Source: Mucilaginibacter sp. OK268
GTDB taxonomy: Bacteria > Bacteroidota > Bacteroidia > Sphingobacteriales > Sphingobacteriaceae
Assembly (NCBI RefSeq): GCF_900103125.1
Contig: NZ_FNJV01000001.1
Span: 806,001 to 870,000, forward strand
Length of the DNA stretch: 64,000 nt
Reading direction: 5' to 3'
Shown: positions 35,351 through 44,942 of the stretch, piece after piece
Position numbering within the stretch: position 1 is the stretch's first letter
How the letters are laid out: each line of letters starts with the position of its first letter
The notes under the pieces: model-generated
Told to the model about the DNA's origin: nothing
Seen by the model: the letters and a program-made list of their open reading frames with translations, nothing else
Databases searched by the model: none
Program-made: the position numbers and the translations under genes

Positions 35351-35389
35351 GTTTCAATAAAATTTTTAATGAAGACTTTACCGGCAATT

Positions 35390-36457
35390 TTAATTGGAAA
35401 GTATTTTCTCGGCTAATCTGGTTCCGTCTACCCGGGCGCGGATCTTGGAGAACGCAATATCCCTGGCTGTAGAAGTATCATCACCAAAAGGAGAAAAACC
35501 ACAATCATCCGTAGTCCCCAATTGTTGAACAGGAATAATTTGCGCGGCTTCCAGGATCAGGTCACTGATCTGCTCTGCGGTTTCTACCCGTGGATCAAGC
35601 ACATCGGTAACCCCTAAAAATACATGCTGATTAGGTTTCAGGTTTGCTTTTATCGATTCAAGAACCGTTTTCTTGTCCTTTTCGGCGGCATATTCCAGGT
35701 AAAAGTTACCTGCATGCAGTTTAAACAACAGCGGGAGCAGCTCTGTGTAAGGAATATCAGCGCTATGGGTAGAATCATGGTCGCCGCCAGGGCAAGTATG
35801 AATGCCTATCCTCTTTTGTTCTTCGGCTGTAAACTTGTCCAACACCTGGTTGTTTAAATCAATAAATGCAGCAAGTAACTGCTTGCTCGGGTCTAATTTG
35901 ATGGCCAGCCGGGCTTCTGTAAAATCAATTTGTACATTGTATGCCCCGTTGTTCAAGCAGGTTCTGATATCATAAACGGCGTCATTAACCAGGTCTGTTA
36001 AAAATTGTTCGCGTGAATAGCCGTCGATACCCTCTGCCGGATAAAGCAAACTTATGGCTGAACAGGAAATAACTGCCTGTTTGATGGGAAGTGACGAAAA
36101 TTGTTTGGCTTTTTGCAGGTATAAATTGGCAAAAGTAGTATAGTGAAAGGGGCCCGCTGTAAGTTTGGGTAACTGCCTTGTATGCCCATCGGCGAAAGGA
36201 ATTACCACGCCATCCGGAGCAAAGCTTTGAAAACCCTGTAAGGGATAGGTGACAAAACTTGGTTTGGATTGCTCGCCATCAGAAATTACCGGCGAACCCG
36301 TAGCTTCCAGTTCTTTGATGGTTTCTTGTGTAGCCAGATCAAATAACCTGTTTAATTCTTCAGCTTTAATTTGTCCGGCTCCAAAGGCAATCATAGCTTG
36401 CTGTAAGTAGGCCGGACGGGGGATGCTCCCGATAGGTTCTGTTAATAGTTTTATCAT
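35390..36457 (-). CDS. Cobalamin-independent methionine synthase-like protein (MetE C-terminal type)
   Basis: A 355-residue single-domain relative of the MetE catalytic domain. Zinc-ligand candidates are His and Cys in GIHTCPGGDHDST and the later Cys in DDCGFSPFGDD. EPIGSIPRP at the N-terminus and GVTDVLDPRVETAEQ are typical of short MetE-like proteins that may use other methyl donors or acceptors. It lacks the MetE N-terminal domain. It stands as a single gene. Confidence 0.85.
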   Translation of the reverse strand: MIKLLTEPIGSIPRPAYLQQAMIAFGAGQIKAEELNRLFDLATQETIKELEATGSPVISDGEQSKPSFVTYPLQGFQSFAPDGVVIPFADGHTRQLPKLTAGPFHYTTFANLYLQKAKQFSSLPIKQAVISCSAISLLYPAEGIDGYSREQFLTDLVNDAVYDIRTCLNNGAYNVQIDFTEARLAIKLDPSKQLLAAFIDLNNQVLDKFTAEEQKRIGIHTCPGGDHDSTHSADIPYTELLPLLFKLHAGNFYLEYAAEKDKKTVLESIKANLKPNQHVFLGVTDVLDPRVETAEQISDLILEAAQIIPVQQLGTTDDCGFSPFGDDTSTARDIAFSKIRARVDGTRLAEKILSN

Positions 36458-36545
36458 TTGGTTTAAGATTGTTCATAAAGTTAATTTTTTTAGGTATTGC
36501 TACACAGGGAATTATATAATAAATTATCTATATATCACATAAAAT

Positions 36546-36678
36546 CATTGCCGTTGACTTTAGTCAACGGAATAATAAAATGAAAATCAAAGGGCTTTAG
36601 CCAAAATACCGCTTGGATAATTGGGCTGAAGCCCACCTTAGTGCTTTCTTTTACCGTTGACTAAAGTCAACGGCAATG
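36546..36678. repeat. 133-bp MITE-like element with nested palindromes
   Basis: The ends ATTGCCGTTGACTTTAGTCA and its complement form a 24-bp inverted repeat, and each arm is itself a palindrome (CCGTTGACT-TTAGTCAACGG). Inside, GGGCTTTAGCC pairs with GGGCTGAAGCCC. The whole could fold as a cloverleaf. There is no coding potential. Confidence 0.75.
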
Positions 36679-36853
36679 AATAATCTTCGTTTTTAGACAG
36701 ATTCTTAGGTTAAACAGGATGATTACAATTGGCGCTTTAATAAAAACCTTACAACAAAGTAAAATATGCCTTTTTAACAAAGTAGCGAGCCTTTGTTTCT
36801 GCGTAACTTTGTGCTATCAAAAACTTCTGGCAGATGATCCTGAGGTATAATTT

Positions 36854-36871
36854 GGGTTTACATGTAAACCC
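36854..36871. promoter_or_regulatory. 18-bp perfect palindrome GGGTTTACATGTAAACCC
   Basis: A candidate operator 116 bases before the SDR gene at 36987. Its right half (CATGTAAACCCA) recurs at 36949-36960. Confidence 0.6.
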
Positions 36872-36895
36872 ATTATATAGTAGAAAAATATAATT

Positions 36896-36918
36896 ATTTA
36901 ATTGATTATCAATTAAAT
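36896..36918. promoter_or_regulatory. 23-bp AT-rich palindrome
   Basis: ATTTAATTGAT and ATCAATTAAAT flank a single T. It lies between the two TGTAAACC-bearing sites. Confidence 0.45.
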
Positions 36919-36941
36919 ATATCAATGTTGACCATAAAAAG

Positions 36942-36960
36942 TGTAAACCATGTAAACCCA
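36942..36960. promoter_or_regulatory. Tandem TGTAAACC operator-like repeat
   Basis: TGTAAACC occurs twice, 9 bases apart (36942 and 36951), ending in the same CATGTAAACCCA as the palindrome at 36854. It lies 27 bases before the SDR start, so it would overlap the promoter or leader. Confidence 0.5.
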
Positions 36961-36986
36961 CTTTTAAAACCTTAAATAAACTTTGT

Positions 36987-37685
36987 ATGCAACAGTATCC
37001 AAGTAATTATACGAGTGTTTCAAAACTACGCGTCATCCTCACCGGGGCTTCTGGCTTTGTGGGTGAAGGCGTATTGCTGGCAGCATTGGCTCATCCGGCT
37101 GTTGAGGAAATACTAATGACTAACCGCCGGCACCAGAAAATACAGCATGCCAAACTGAAGGAGTTGATCGTCCCAGACCTCTTCCAGATCGAAAGCTTTC
37201 AGGAGCATCTTGGCGGATATAATACTTGTTTCTTTTGTGCCGGAATCAGTTCTGTTGGGATGAATGAAGAAAGCTACACCCGTATCACTTATGATATGAC
37301 CATGCAGTTTGCCCAAACCTTGTTGAAGGTAAACCCCGCAATGGTATTCAATTTTGTTTCGGGAAGCCATACGGATAGTTCTGAAAAAGGAAAAGTGATG
37401 TGGGCAAGAGTTAAAGGAAAAACAGAAAACGCGCTGATGAAGCTGCCTTTCCAAAACGAATATAATTTTCGCCCGGGCGGCATGTTGCCGGTATCCGGGC
37501 AACAGCATGTAAAACCATTGTACAAATTCATAGTAAAGGTCATGAAGTTTTTGATCCCTAAAAAAATAGTCAGCCTGCAAGAGCTTAGCCTGGCAATGAT
37601 CAACGCCACGGTCAAGGGTTATTCTAAGCAGATATTGGAGATAGCGGATATCAAAGAACTGGCTGGTGCAGGCAATACAAAATGA
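36987..37685 (+). CDS. Atypical SDR / NAD-dependent epimerase family protein
   Basis: A 232-residue Rossmann-fold protein. The nucleotide-binding motif is LTGASGFVGEGVLLAAL (18-34). The Tyr-x3-Lys motif is not present in normal form (KVMWARVKGKTENALM takes its place), as in HTATIP2-like atypical SDRs. Function is unknown. Its upstream region is rich in palindromes, so it is probably tightly regulated. Confidence 0.75.
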   Translation: MQQYPSNYTSVSKLRVILTGASGFVGEGVLLAALAHPAVEEILMTNRRHQKIQHAKLKELIVPDLFQIESFQEHLGGYNTCFFCAGISSVGMNEESYTRITYDMTMQFAQTLLKVNPAMVFNFVSGSHTDSSEKGKVMWARVKGKTENALMKLPFQNEYNFRPGGMLPVSGQQHVKPLYKFIVKVMKFLIPKKIVSLQELSLAMINATVKGYSKQILEIADIKELAGAGNTK

Positions 37686-37734
37686 TCAAAATATATCATC
37701 GTAAAAACTAATACGTACCGACCACGACGATTTA

Positions 37735-40410
37735 TCAAATATTAAACAGCACTTTGAGCAGGATAATCCTTCCCGGAAGGGTGTACGAACTGGCCGTTAA
37801 CGTATTGGCCGATAAGTAAAGCGCATTATATGTTTTTACGTTCAGGAAGTTGGCGGCGCTCAGCTCCAGGTCGGTTTTCCATTTTTCGATCCTGAATTTT
37901 GCCGAGGCGTCCGTAAAAAAGTATTTCAGATCTGGATTGCCCTGTTGGCGGGTAAAATAATGCTCGCCCGACAATTTGAACTGCAACCCGGATGTAGGGC
38001 TATAATTGATCGAAGCTTGCTGAAGTAGCTGGTTGATGTGATAAGCCGATGTCCCCACTGCCGAATGACTGTCTGTTTGGGTAAAGGTCGCCTTATAGCT
38101 AAAGTTTACCTGTTCGTTTACTTTGGTATCCCCGCCTGCATTAAAGGTCTTCGAGGTGGTATTGAAAGGCAGCAATGCATTATTTTGTATCTGTACCGAC
38201 TTATTACTTTGCCATTGTACGCTGCCGCTAAAAGTGGTTTTTAACGCAAAGGAATATTTGCTAACCGTACCATTCACCGTCCATGAATCGATATTGTTTG
38301 GATAGGGTAGCACCACACGCCGCTGCAAACTGTTGGTGATCACTTGCGAAGCAATATTATTGGAAGCAATATGGTTATAAAGGGTGTTCAGGCTGACGAA
38401 AAACAGTGTAAGCGCCTTTCGATAGTTAAACCCAAAGGCTGCCAGTTGGTTCTGCCGTTCGGTCAGGCTGGCATTGTTGGCATAAAGTGTCCGGTAATCC
38501 TTTAGGATATAACCCTGGTACATGTCTTCTATCGTACCTGTCTCATTGCGGTAACTGTAGAGGAAGGTCAGGTAGTTCTCGATCCCGGTTTGATATTTTA
38601 CCTTTAATTGCGGGTTGAAATACAACCTTGTCAAACTCTTGCTCAGCGCATACAGGCTATCCGAATAATTGATCTGCTGCAGGCTTAGCGGCAAGGTCAG
38701 GTTCACTTTAAGGATACTGCCCGGCAGATCGTAAGCCGCTTCAGCATAGAGTTTTTTCCTGGTCCAGTTCAAATGATTGATAGCACTGTCCGATGCCAGG
38801 TTAGTCTGGTTATTAGCCTGCACAACGTTCAGGTCAGAGGTCAAATGTTGTGATTGAACGCTGAACCCTGTTCTGAAACTTTGTGTGATGAGGTTCGATG
38901 GTATTTTGAACGAAATATAGTTATTGGTGAACCAGGTAGGCACATTCACATTTTGCCCCAATTGGGTGTAAGGAACGTTGTTATTAAATATTGCATTGTT
39001 GTAGTCCGGCCCAATTGTCCTGCTCTCCGGCTCGGTCGAATGACTGATATAAGAATAGGCCTGGATAATATTGTTCGATTTTAATGATTTGATCAGGTTA
39101 AACTCATTAGAAAAACTCAGCGCATTATCCTTGAATCCCTGATTTACCTTAGTGCCGTTAGTGTTCAGATACGAATAATTGATTGACCGGTTATTATCCA
39201 TCAACAGGATATTGTTCAGGTAATATTTATCCTGATTAATGTTCAGGGTAAATTGAGTATGCAGGATATCCGGGCGGAAGCGGTTGTGCTGGGTTTCGTT
39301 ATAGCGAACAGTGTCTCCGGGCAAAAAAATGGTGGTGTTTTGACTGTAATCCTGTCGTTGGGTATCGTGCAAATACCAAGCATTGATCTTGAGCTGCACA
39401 TTCTTTTTAAAGTTCACCAGGTTATTGAGGTTGAGGATACCCCACTGATCGAACAAATACCGGTTACGCGATAAAGCCGGGTTATTCACAGAACCCAGCG
39501 ACAACACAGTGGCCGGCACATCGTTATCGATCCGCTGCATATAATCAGCAAAATTGTGCGATACCAGGTCCTCCTGCAGATCTTTACCCGTGTTATTGCC
39601 TTTGAGGTAATTAATGGCCTTGTATTTATCTTTAAACATCATGGCGTTCAAATCCACGTCATACTTGCCTGGTAATCCCGCGCCGATGCTTTCCTGTCCT
39701 ACCATTTGTAGTTTAGCGCCTTTCTTGAAGCTGAGGTTGAGTGCAACATCGTCGCTGACCACTTTATTTTGAAGCGCTTTAATAGGTTGATGATTTTCGA
39801 TCACCTGTACCTGGTCAACCGCGCCTTGCGGAATAGTGGTGGTAGCAATATTATATTTATCATCCAGCAGGTTATCGCCGCCGATGTACAGGTTGGAGAT
39901 CGGTTTATTATTATAGCTGATCTTACCGTCGGCCGCAACCGTTATACCTGGTAATTTTTTGATCACATCGCCAATAACCCTGTCCTGTACGCTGCTGAAA
40001 TCAGACACCTTATAGCTCAGTGTATCGCCGCTCGTCCGCAGTATTGGCCGGCTGCTTTTGATCACTACCGCCTGCAACTGATTAATGGAAACAGATAGAA
40101 TAAAATCAACGGGTGCCTGCGCATCTGTAATGTTTTTGCTCTGATTTTTATAGCCTATGCAGCGCACCTCGATCAGCATGCCGCTCACCGGCGTATTGGC
40201 CGGGAGCGGCAAAGTATAGATGCCTTTTACATCAGAAATGGTATAACTTATAATGCTGTTAGTAGCGCTATTCTTCAGGTTAATGCTGGCATAAGGCACG
40301 GCTTTACCGGTGCTGTCCTTCACTATCCCCTTGATACTTTGACCAAAGCCCGAGGTCGAAAATAGTAACGCTATAACCAGCAACCAGGTATATCTTACAA
40401 GCTGGCTCAT
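37735..40410 (-). CDS. TonB-dependent receptor-like outer-membrane beta-barrel protein
   Basis: An 891-residue outer-membrane protein. A signal peptide (LLFSTSGFGQ) is followed by a carboxypeptidase-regulatory-like domain (IKGIVKDSTGKAVPYASINL), a plug-like region (VIGDVIKKLPGITVAADGKI, NLYIGGDNLLDDKYN) and a long barrel. The start overlaps the stop of the GLPGLI gene by four bases, so the two are co-translated. This pairing with GLPGLI proteins is common in Bacteroidota; the cargo, possibly metal or peptide, is unknown. Confidence 0.85.
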   Translation of the reverse strand: MSQLVRYTWLLVIALLFSTSGFGQSIKGIVKDSTGKAVPYASINLKNSATNSIISYTISDVKGIYTLPLPANTPVSGMLIEVRCIGYKNQSKNITDAQAPVDFILSVSINQLQAVVIKSSRPILRTSGDTLSYKVSDFSSVQDRVIGDVIKKLPGITVAADGKISYNNKPISNLYIGGDNLLDDKYNIATTTIPQGAVDQVQVIENHQPIKALQNKVVSDDVALNLSFKKGAKLQMVGQESIGAGLPGKYDVDLNAMMFKDKYKAINYLKGNNTGKDLQEDLVSHNFADYMQRIDNDVPATVLSLGSVNNPALSRNRYLFDQWGILNLNNLVNFKKNVQLKINAWYLHDTQRQDYSQNTTIFLPGDTVRYNETQHNRFRPDILHTQFTLNINQDKYYLNNILLMDNNRSINYSYLNTNGTKVNQGFKDNALSFSNEFNLIKSLKSNNIIQAYSYISHSTEPESRTIGPDYNNAIFNNNVPYTQLGQNVNVPTWFTNNYISFKIPSNLITQSFRTGFSVQSQHLTSDLNVVQANNQTNLASDSAINHLNWTRKKLYAEAAYDLPGSILKVNLTLPLSLQQINYSDSLYALSKSLTRLYFNPQLKVKYQTGIENYLTFLYSYRNETGTIEDMYQGYILKDYRTLYANNASLTERQNQLAAFGFNYRKALTLFFVSLNTLYNHIASNNIASQVITNSLQRRVVLPYPNNIDSWTVNGTVSKYSFALKTTFSGSVQWQSNKSVQIQNNALLPFNTTSKTFNAGGDTKVNEQVNFSYKATFTQTDSHSAVGTSAYHINQLLQQASINYSPTSGLQFKLSGEHYFTRQQGNPDLKYFFTDASAKFRIEKWKTDLELSAANFLNVKTYNALYLSANTLTASSYTLPGRIILLKVLFNI

Positions 40411-41339
40411 TTCTTTTCGGGTAATTCGATCTGGTTATTGATCACCTGCGGCGGACCTATCTTTATATCGATTTTCGGCGCCGGCCTGCCATCTCCCTGG
40501 CTCGCCGAATGCGCATTTATCATCGACTGTGCAAAAGCATTAGGGTCTTTGCGCATAGCCTCCTGCAAATTGACAAACTCCTTTTCGGTAGTTCTGATGG
40601 CCTTGGTCGGGAGCTGGATGATATTAGGATCGCTATCCTCGTCGTCCATGCCGATCATGACGGCCATTCGCCCTTGGCTATCCGAGGCTTGATTGGCTGG
40701 TCGGTCACCTTTTTTTGTGAAAATGATCGCTTTTTCAATCCCGTCGAACTTAAAATCGACTTCTTTTTTGGTGTCATAAGCCTCCACAATTACACCCGGC
40801 AGTCCGTTGAGTTTCCAGGGGCCTATATGCAGCGGCAGATCAGGACTGAACCAGGCCGTATAATCCCTTCCCTTAAAATGAGTTGTCGCCTTTTGGCAAT
40901 GCAAGCCACCAAAGGTTGCTGTATCGCTACTTATTTTCCAGTCGATGGCGGGCAAAGCATCTGTTATGAGATAATTATTGAACAACAGCGGTTCTTTCCT
41001 CACCATTTTTTTCCCGTTTGGAAACTGGTAATATTCCGTACCCGAACCAGATGATCTCCGCTGGATGTTTACATGTCCGTCGACCGAATTGGCCTCTTGT
41101 TCCTGCACCTGTTTTTTGAATAATGCATCTTGCAAGCGCTTGTCATAACTTTTGTAAGCGCCCGCGTTTTTGCCCACAATCAAAATCATGTTCTCGGTGT
41201 AAGGGTGCTCGCGATTGGTAGTATCTCTGACATGGGAAAACTTGTAATGCACCAATACCTGTGCGGTATCGGGCTTTTGGGCCCAGGCGATAACAGTGCC
41301 TGATAAAAGGACTGTACACAATAGAAATTGCTTTTTCAT
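40407..41339 (-). CDS. GLPGLI family secreted protein
   Basis: About 310 residues from the Met at 41339 (MKKQFLLCTVLL); the frame is open to 41360. The signal peptide ends near VIAWAQ. The family signature is NGLPGVIVEAYDTKKEVDF, with IGPWK just before it. The function of the family is not known, though members sit with TonB-dependent receptors as here. It is divergent from the histidine kinase at 41574. Confidence 0.88.
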   Translation of the reverse strand: MKKQFLLCTVLLSGTVIAWAQKPDTAQVLVHYKFSHVRDTTNREHPYTENMILIVGKNAGAYKSYDKRLQDALFKKQVQEQEANSVDGHVNIQRRSSGSGTEYYQFPNGKKMVRKEPLLFNNYLITDALPAIDWKISSDTATFGGLHCQKATTHFKGRDYTAWFSPDLPLHIGPWKLNGLPGVIVEAYDTKKEVDFKFDGIEKAIIFTKKGDRPANQASDSQGRMAVMIGMDDEDSDPNIIQLPTKAIRTTEKEFVNLQEAMRKDPNAFAQSMINAHSASQGDGRPAPKIDIKIGPPQVINNQIELPEKK

Positions 41340-41573
41340 ATTTCTGATATTTTTAAGCAATAGTACTTCGCCCTTTCAACCCGTCGAAAACTTTGGTACA
41401 AACACCGCTTTCATATCGGCGTAAAATGGATATATGTTATTTGGAGTTTTGCCAAAAACAAATTGCGGATAACCAGGAGCCCGGATTTCAAAAATTACCT
41501 GTTTACCAGCTAAATCGCTATATTGACATCAATAGTTTATGAATAAACCGAGCGGTGATATACCTTTGATAAA

Positions 41574-42722
41574 ATGCGCCGCATTAAAGCCAAACATATC
41601 ATCGAAATACTGATCCACCTGGCATTCTGGATAGGTGTTTACTATACGCTGGATTCGCTAACCAGCTCAACCATTAAGGTGCGGGTAAACCACAACGGAA
41701 AGATCATGGAAAGGAGCGCGGTGGATACCATTTTTCCCTATTCGCGCATCACGCTTGCTTTTCTGGCTGTGCTGTTTTACGGCAATATATTTTGGATATT
41801 TAAAAAGGTACTTAGTTATAAAAACTTACTTGCAGGCATCGCTATGGCTGTCGGCTGGTTTATCCTGATCTTCATGGCCAACTATATTCTCGTTGGGGCC
41901 AAATTAAACCATAACCAGCCCATAGGGCCTTTGCCTCCTGGTTTTGATCCAGGCAAGAGCAGTCCTGACCATCTTATGCAGAGCCCTGCCGCGTTTTTTG
42001 CAATAGGAAACTGGGTGCATATGCAGCTCACCATGTTGCTTATTTTTTTGACTACAGTTGGGCTTTCAATAGCTTATTTCTTTTTGAAAGAATGGGCACG
42101 GAATGAACTGGTGCGCAACCAATTGGAAGCCTATCAATTGAGCACCGAGATCAAATTCCTTAAATCGCAGATCAACCCACACTTCCTGTTCAATACACTC
42201 AATAACCTGTTTTCGATGGCCCAGGAAAAGGGGAATGATGACCTTGCCGACGGGATCTCAAAACTCTCGGGCATGATGCGCTATATGATCTATGACAGCA
42301 ATGCAGCCAACGTACCGCTAAATAAAGAGATAGCCTACCTGGAAGATTGTATCACCCTGAATAAACTGCGTTATGCTGATGATGAGGTAAAAGTGATATT
42401 TGATTACCCTCCACAAACCGGAAGCGCCACCATCGCCCCGATGTTGTTTATCCCTTTTGTAGAAAATGCCTTTAAACATGGCGTTTCTATTGGTCAAACT
42501 TCCGGGATCGATATTGCCATCATCGTTTCAGATCAAAAATTGATCTTTACCTGTATAAACACAAAGTATAGTGCTATCAAAAAAATGGAGGACGAAAAAA
42601 GTGGCATCGGGCTCGAAAATGTAAAGCGACGGCTCGATCTGTTATACCCGGGTAAGCATAACCTGCAGATCAATGAAGATAATGGAAAATATATTGTTAA
42701 ACTTGAAATTGACCTGGAATGA
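41574..42722 (+). CDS. LytS-type sensor histidine kinase
   Basis: A 382-residue membrane kinase. Four hydrophobic helices in the first 175 residues form the sensor. The phospho-acceptor His is in KSQINPHFLFNTLNNLFSMA near residue 201, and the ATPase part has FIPFVENAFKHG and SGIGLENVKRRLDLLYPGKH. It overlaps the response-regulator gene by four bases. The signal is unknown. Confidence 0.92.
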   Translation: MRRIKAKHIIEILIHLAFWIGVYYTLDSLTSSTIKVRVNHNGKIMERSAVDTIFPYSRITLAFLAVLFYGNIFWIFKKVLSYKNLLAGIAMAVGWFILIFMANYILVGAKLNHNQPIGPLPPGFDPGKSSPDHLMQSPAAFFAIGNWVHMQLTMLLIFLTTVGLSIAYFFLKEWARNELVRNQLEAYQLSTEIKFLKSQINPHFLFNTLNNLFSMAQEKGNDDLADGISKLSGMMRYMIYDSNAANVPLNKEIAYLEDCITLNKLRYADDEVKVIFDYPPQTGSATIAPMLFIPFVENAFKHGVSIGQTSGIDIAIIVSDQKLIFTCINTKYSAIKKMEDEKSGIGLENVKRRLDLLYPGKHNLQINEDNGKYIVKLEIDLE

Positions 42723-43414
42723 TAACCTGTATTGCCATTGATGATGAACCGAAGGCGCTTGAAGTGATAGAACGCTATTGCCACAAAACCAACCTGGTTG
42801 ATTTGAAAGCCACTTTTCGCGAACCGGTGAAGGCGATCGAGTTTCTGAACCGCGAAAAGGTGGATCTCATTTTTCTCGACATTAATATGCCCGATATCAG
42901 CGGGATGCAGCTGGTTCAAACTTTGTCGCCAAGACCAATGATTATTTTCACCACCGCCTACAGCCACTATGCTGTGGAAAGTTATGACCTGAACGCCCTC
43001 GATTACTTGCTGAAACCCATTACTTTCGAGCGCTTTCTTGCGGCAATAAATAAAGCTGCTGCGGGAACGCTATCTTCAAAAAACGGTATAAGCAATGAGG
43101 ATGAATCCACTGTTTTTATCAAAAGCGGTCCACAAACCTACCAGGTTAAGGTGGGCGAGATATTGTACCTGGAAAAAGATGGTAACTACATCACCATTCA
43201 CCTGAAAGACAGAAATATTCTGATCCGCGAAAATATGGGCGATATTTTTGACCTCGTACCGGCAGCGGATTTTTTACGGGTGCACAAATCGTACGTGGTG
43301 GCCATTAAGCATATTACCATGATCGAGGTTCATCAACTCATTATTAACAGTGAAAAAATCCCCATTGGCAGCACCTACCGCGACGCTTTGCGCAGTAGGC
43401 TGGGGCTAAAATAA
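42719..43414 (+). CDS. LytTR-type response regulator
   Basis: A 231-residue regulator. The receiver domain has acidic IDDEPKA and the phospho-acceptor Asp in LIFLDINMPD (about residue 54). The C-terminal LytTR DNA-binding domain is seen in VGEILYLEKDGNYITIHL and FLRVHKSYVV. It pairs with the upstream kinase. Possible targets are the GLPGLI/receptor pair on one side and the GH43/PUL 2 genes on the other. Confidence 0.93.
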   Translation: MITCIAIDDEPKALEVIERYCHKTNLVDLKATFREPVKAIEFLNREKVDLIFLDINMPDISGMQLVQTLSPRPMIIFTTAYSHYAVESYDLNALDYLLKPITFERFLAAINKAAAGTLSSKNGISNEDESTVFIKSGPQTYQVKVGEILYLEKDGNYITIHLKDRNILIRENMGDIFDLVPAADFLRVHKSYVVAIKHITMIEVHQLIINSEKIPIGSTYRDALRSRLGLK

Positions 43415-43568
43415 TGTCAGCTGCTTTATTTTCGTTGTTGTAAATGTGGCAGCATCAGCCTCAGATAAAACCTGTACCTTATTTATAATAATCTTTCAGA
43501 TTAAGGGAATATTAACATTTTTTTAATTGTCAGCGTGTTATTTGCTCATGAATAACATGCTATACAAT

Positions 43569-44522
43569 ATGAAAATAAACACACAAACATTTGCAGGGCT
43601 ACTCCTGCTTATCTATCTCTTTTTTCCATTGGCGGGTAAGGCACAAAACCCTATCATACGAAACATTTACACTGCCGACCCATCTGCTCATGTTTGGAGC
43701 GATGGAAGATTATATGTTTACCCATCTCATGATGTTGACCCTCCGCGGGGATGCGATCTGATGGATAAATACCATGTATTTTCTACAGACGATATGGTAC
43801 ACTGGAAAGATCATGGCGAGATACTTAAAGCAAGCGACGTGCCCTGGGGCCGGAAAGAGGGTGGTTTTATGTGGGCACCGGATTGTGCCTATAAAAACGG
43901 TAAATATTATTTTTACTTCCCGCATCCTACTGGAACCGATTGGAATAAAACCTGGAAGGTTGGTATTGCTACCAGTACACAGTCTGCTGGCGGCTTTATA
44001 GCCCAAGGATATCTTGATCTGGGCGATGACAGTAGGTCTATGATTGACCCTTGTGTGTTTGTTGATGACGATGGACAAGCCTATTTTTATTATGGCGGTG
44101 GCGGCAGATGTGTTGGTACAAAATTAAAAAGTGACATGACAGAAATAGCAGAGCCACTAAAAACAATGGAAGGATTAAAGGACTTTCATGAGGCAACCTG
44201 GATATTCAAGAGAAATAATATCTATTATCTGACTTATGCAGATAACCATACCGTAAATGGTAAAGGGGCTAACAGGCTAAACTATGCCACAAGCAAAAGT
44301 CCCCTGGGCCCCTGGACTTATGGTGGCGTTTATCTCGACCCAACAGGTTGCGATACCAGTCATGGCTCAGTAGTGGAGTATAAAGGCCAGTGGTATGCTT
44401 TTTATCATAACAGTGTCCTTTCCGGTCGCGGGAATTTGCGGTCAATTTGTGTCGATAAGTTATATTTCAATGAAGATGGATCAATACAAAAAGTAATTCA
44501 AACTGGTATGCTAAGCCAATAA
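43569..44522 (+). CDS. Glycoside hydrolase family 43 protein
   Basis: About 317 residues from the ATG at 43569, which gives a clean signal peptide (LLLIYLFFPLAGKAQ); the frame is open from 43527. The five-bladed GH43 propeller has the three acids: catalytic base in YTADPSAHVW, pKa-modulating Asp in MIDPCVFVDD, and acid Glu in FHEATWIF. Members release arabinose or xylose (some galactose) from plant glycans. It precedes susC of PUL 2 but is separated from it by a terminator. Confidence 0.88.
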   Translation: MKINTQTFAGLLLLIYLFFPLAGKAQNPIIRNIYTADPSAHVWSDGRLYVYPSHDVDPPRGCDLMDKYHVFSTDDMVHWKDHGEILKASDVPWGRKEGGFMWAPDCAYKNGKYYFYFPHPTGTDWNKTWKVGIATSTQSAGGFIAQGYLDLGDDSRSMIDPCVFVDDDGQAYFYYGGGGRCVGTKLKSDMTEIAEPLKTMEGLKDFHEATWIFKRNNIYYLTYADNHTVNGKGANRLNYATSKSPLGPWTYGGVYLDPTGCDTSHGSVVEYKGQWYAFYHNSVLSGRGNLRSICVDKLYFNEDGSIQKVIQTGMLSQ

Positions 44523-44942
44523 TGGCATTTTTTACATCTCATCCATTGGATTTCTACATTTCGTCCAGTGTACGAATTGAGTTAATATGCATTTCATAAT
44601 AATGTCCCCTTTTACGTTTTGAGAAAGGGGACATTGTTTTTTTATTATGGAGCATACGATACCCACGTGCAGTTTTCACAACCCGAAAGTTTATATCAAT
44701 CGTAAAAACCAAAATGATTTATAGGTATTTCTCCCGCCTTTAAGCTAAGGATATGGAACTTTTTTTATCAAATTCTGAATTTATTATTGATATAAATATT
44801 TGAATTTAAGTGTGTTGTATTCGGTGGCTTTCTGTTGTCGCTATATTAATCTGTTATTAAGATTTTATTAATGCCCGAGAGGTTATTTACTCCCAGTTAA
44901 TTAAATAAACCAATTTTTTATAACCCAAATTTTCAATAGAGC
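44523..44942. other. Gene-free stretch before PUL 2 susC
   Basis: Apart from the terminator at 44601 it is AT-rich leader and promoter sequence. No gene, repeat or CAAACGTTTG site is present, so PUL 2 seems outside the LacI regulon. Confidence 0.6.
44601..44642 (+). terminator. Terminator of the GH43 gene
   Basis: A 12-bp stem (AATGTCCCCTTT with AAAGGGGACATT) followed by G and seven T. Confidence 0.88.

Noticed and set aside
36749..36961. 70-codon minus-strand frame over the palindrome array
   Set aside because: It runs through three palindromic sites and has no recognisable protein features.
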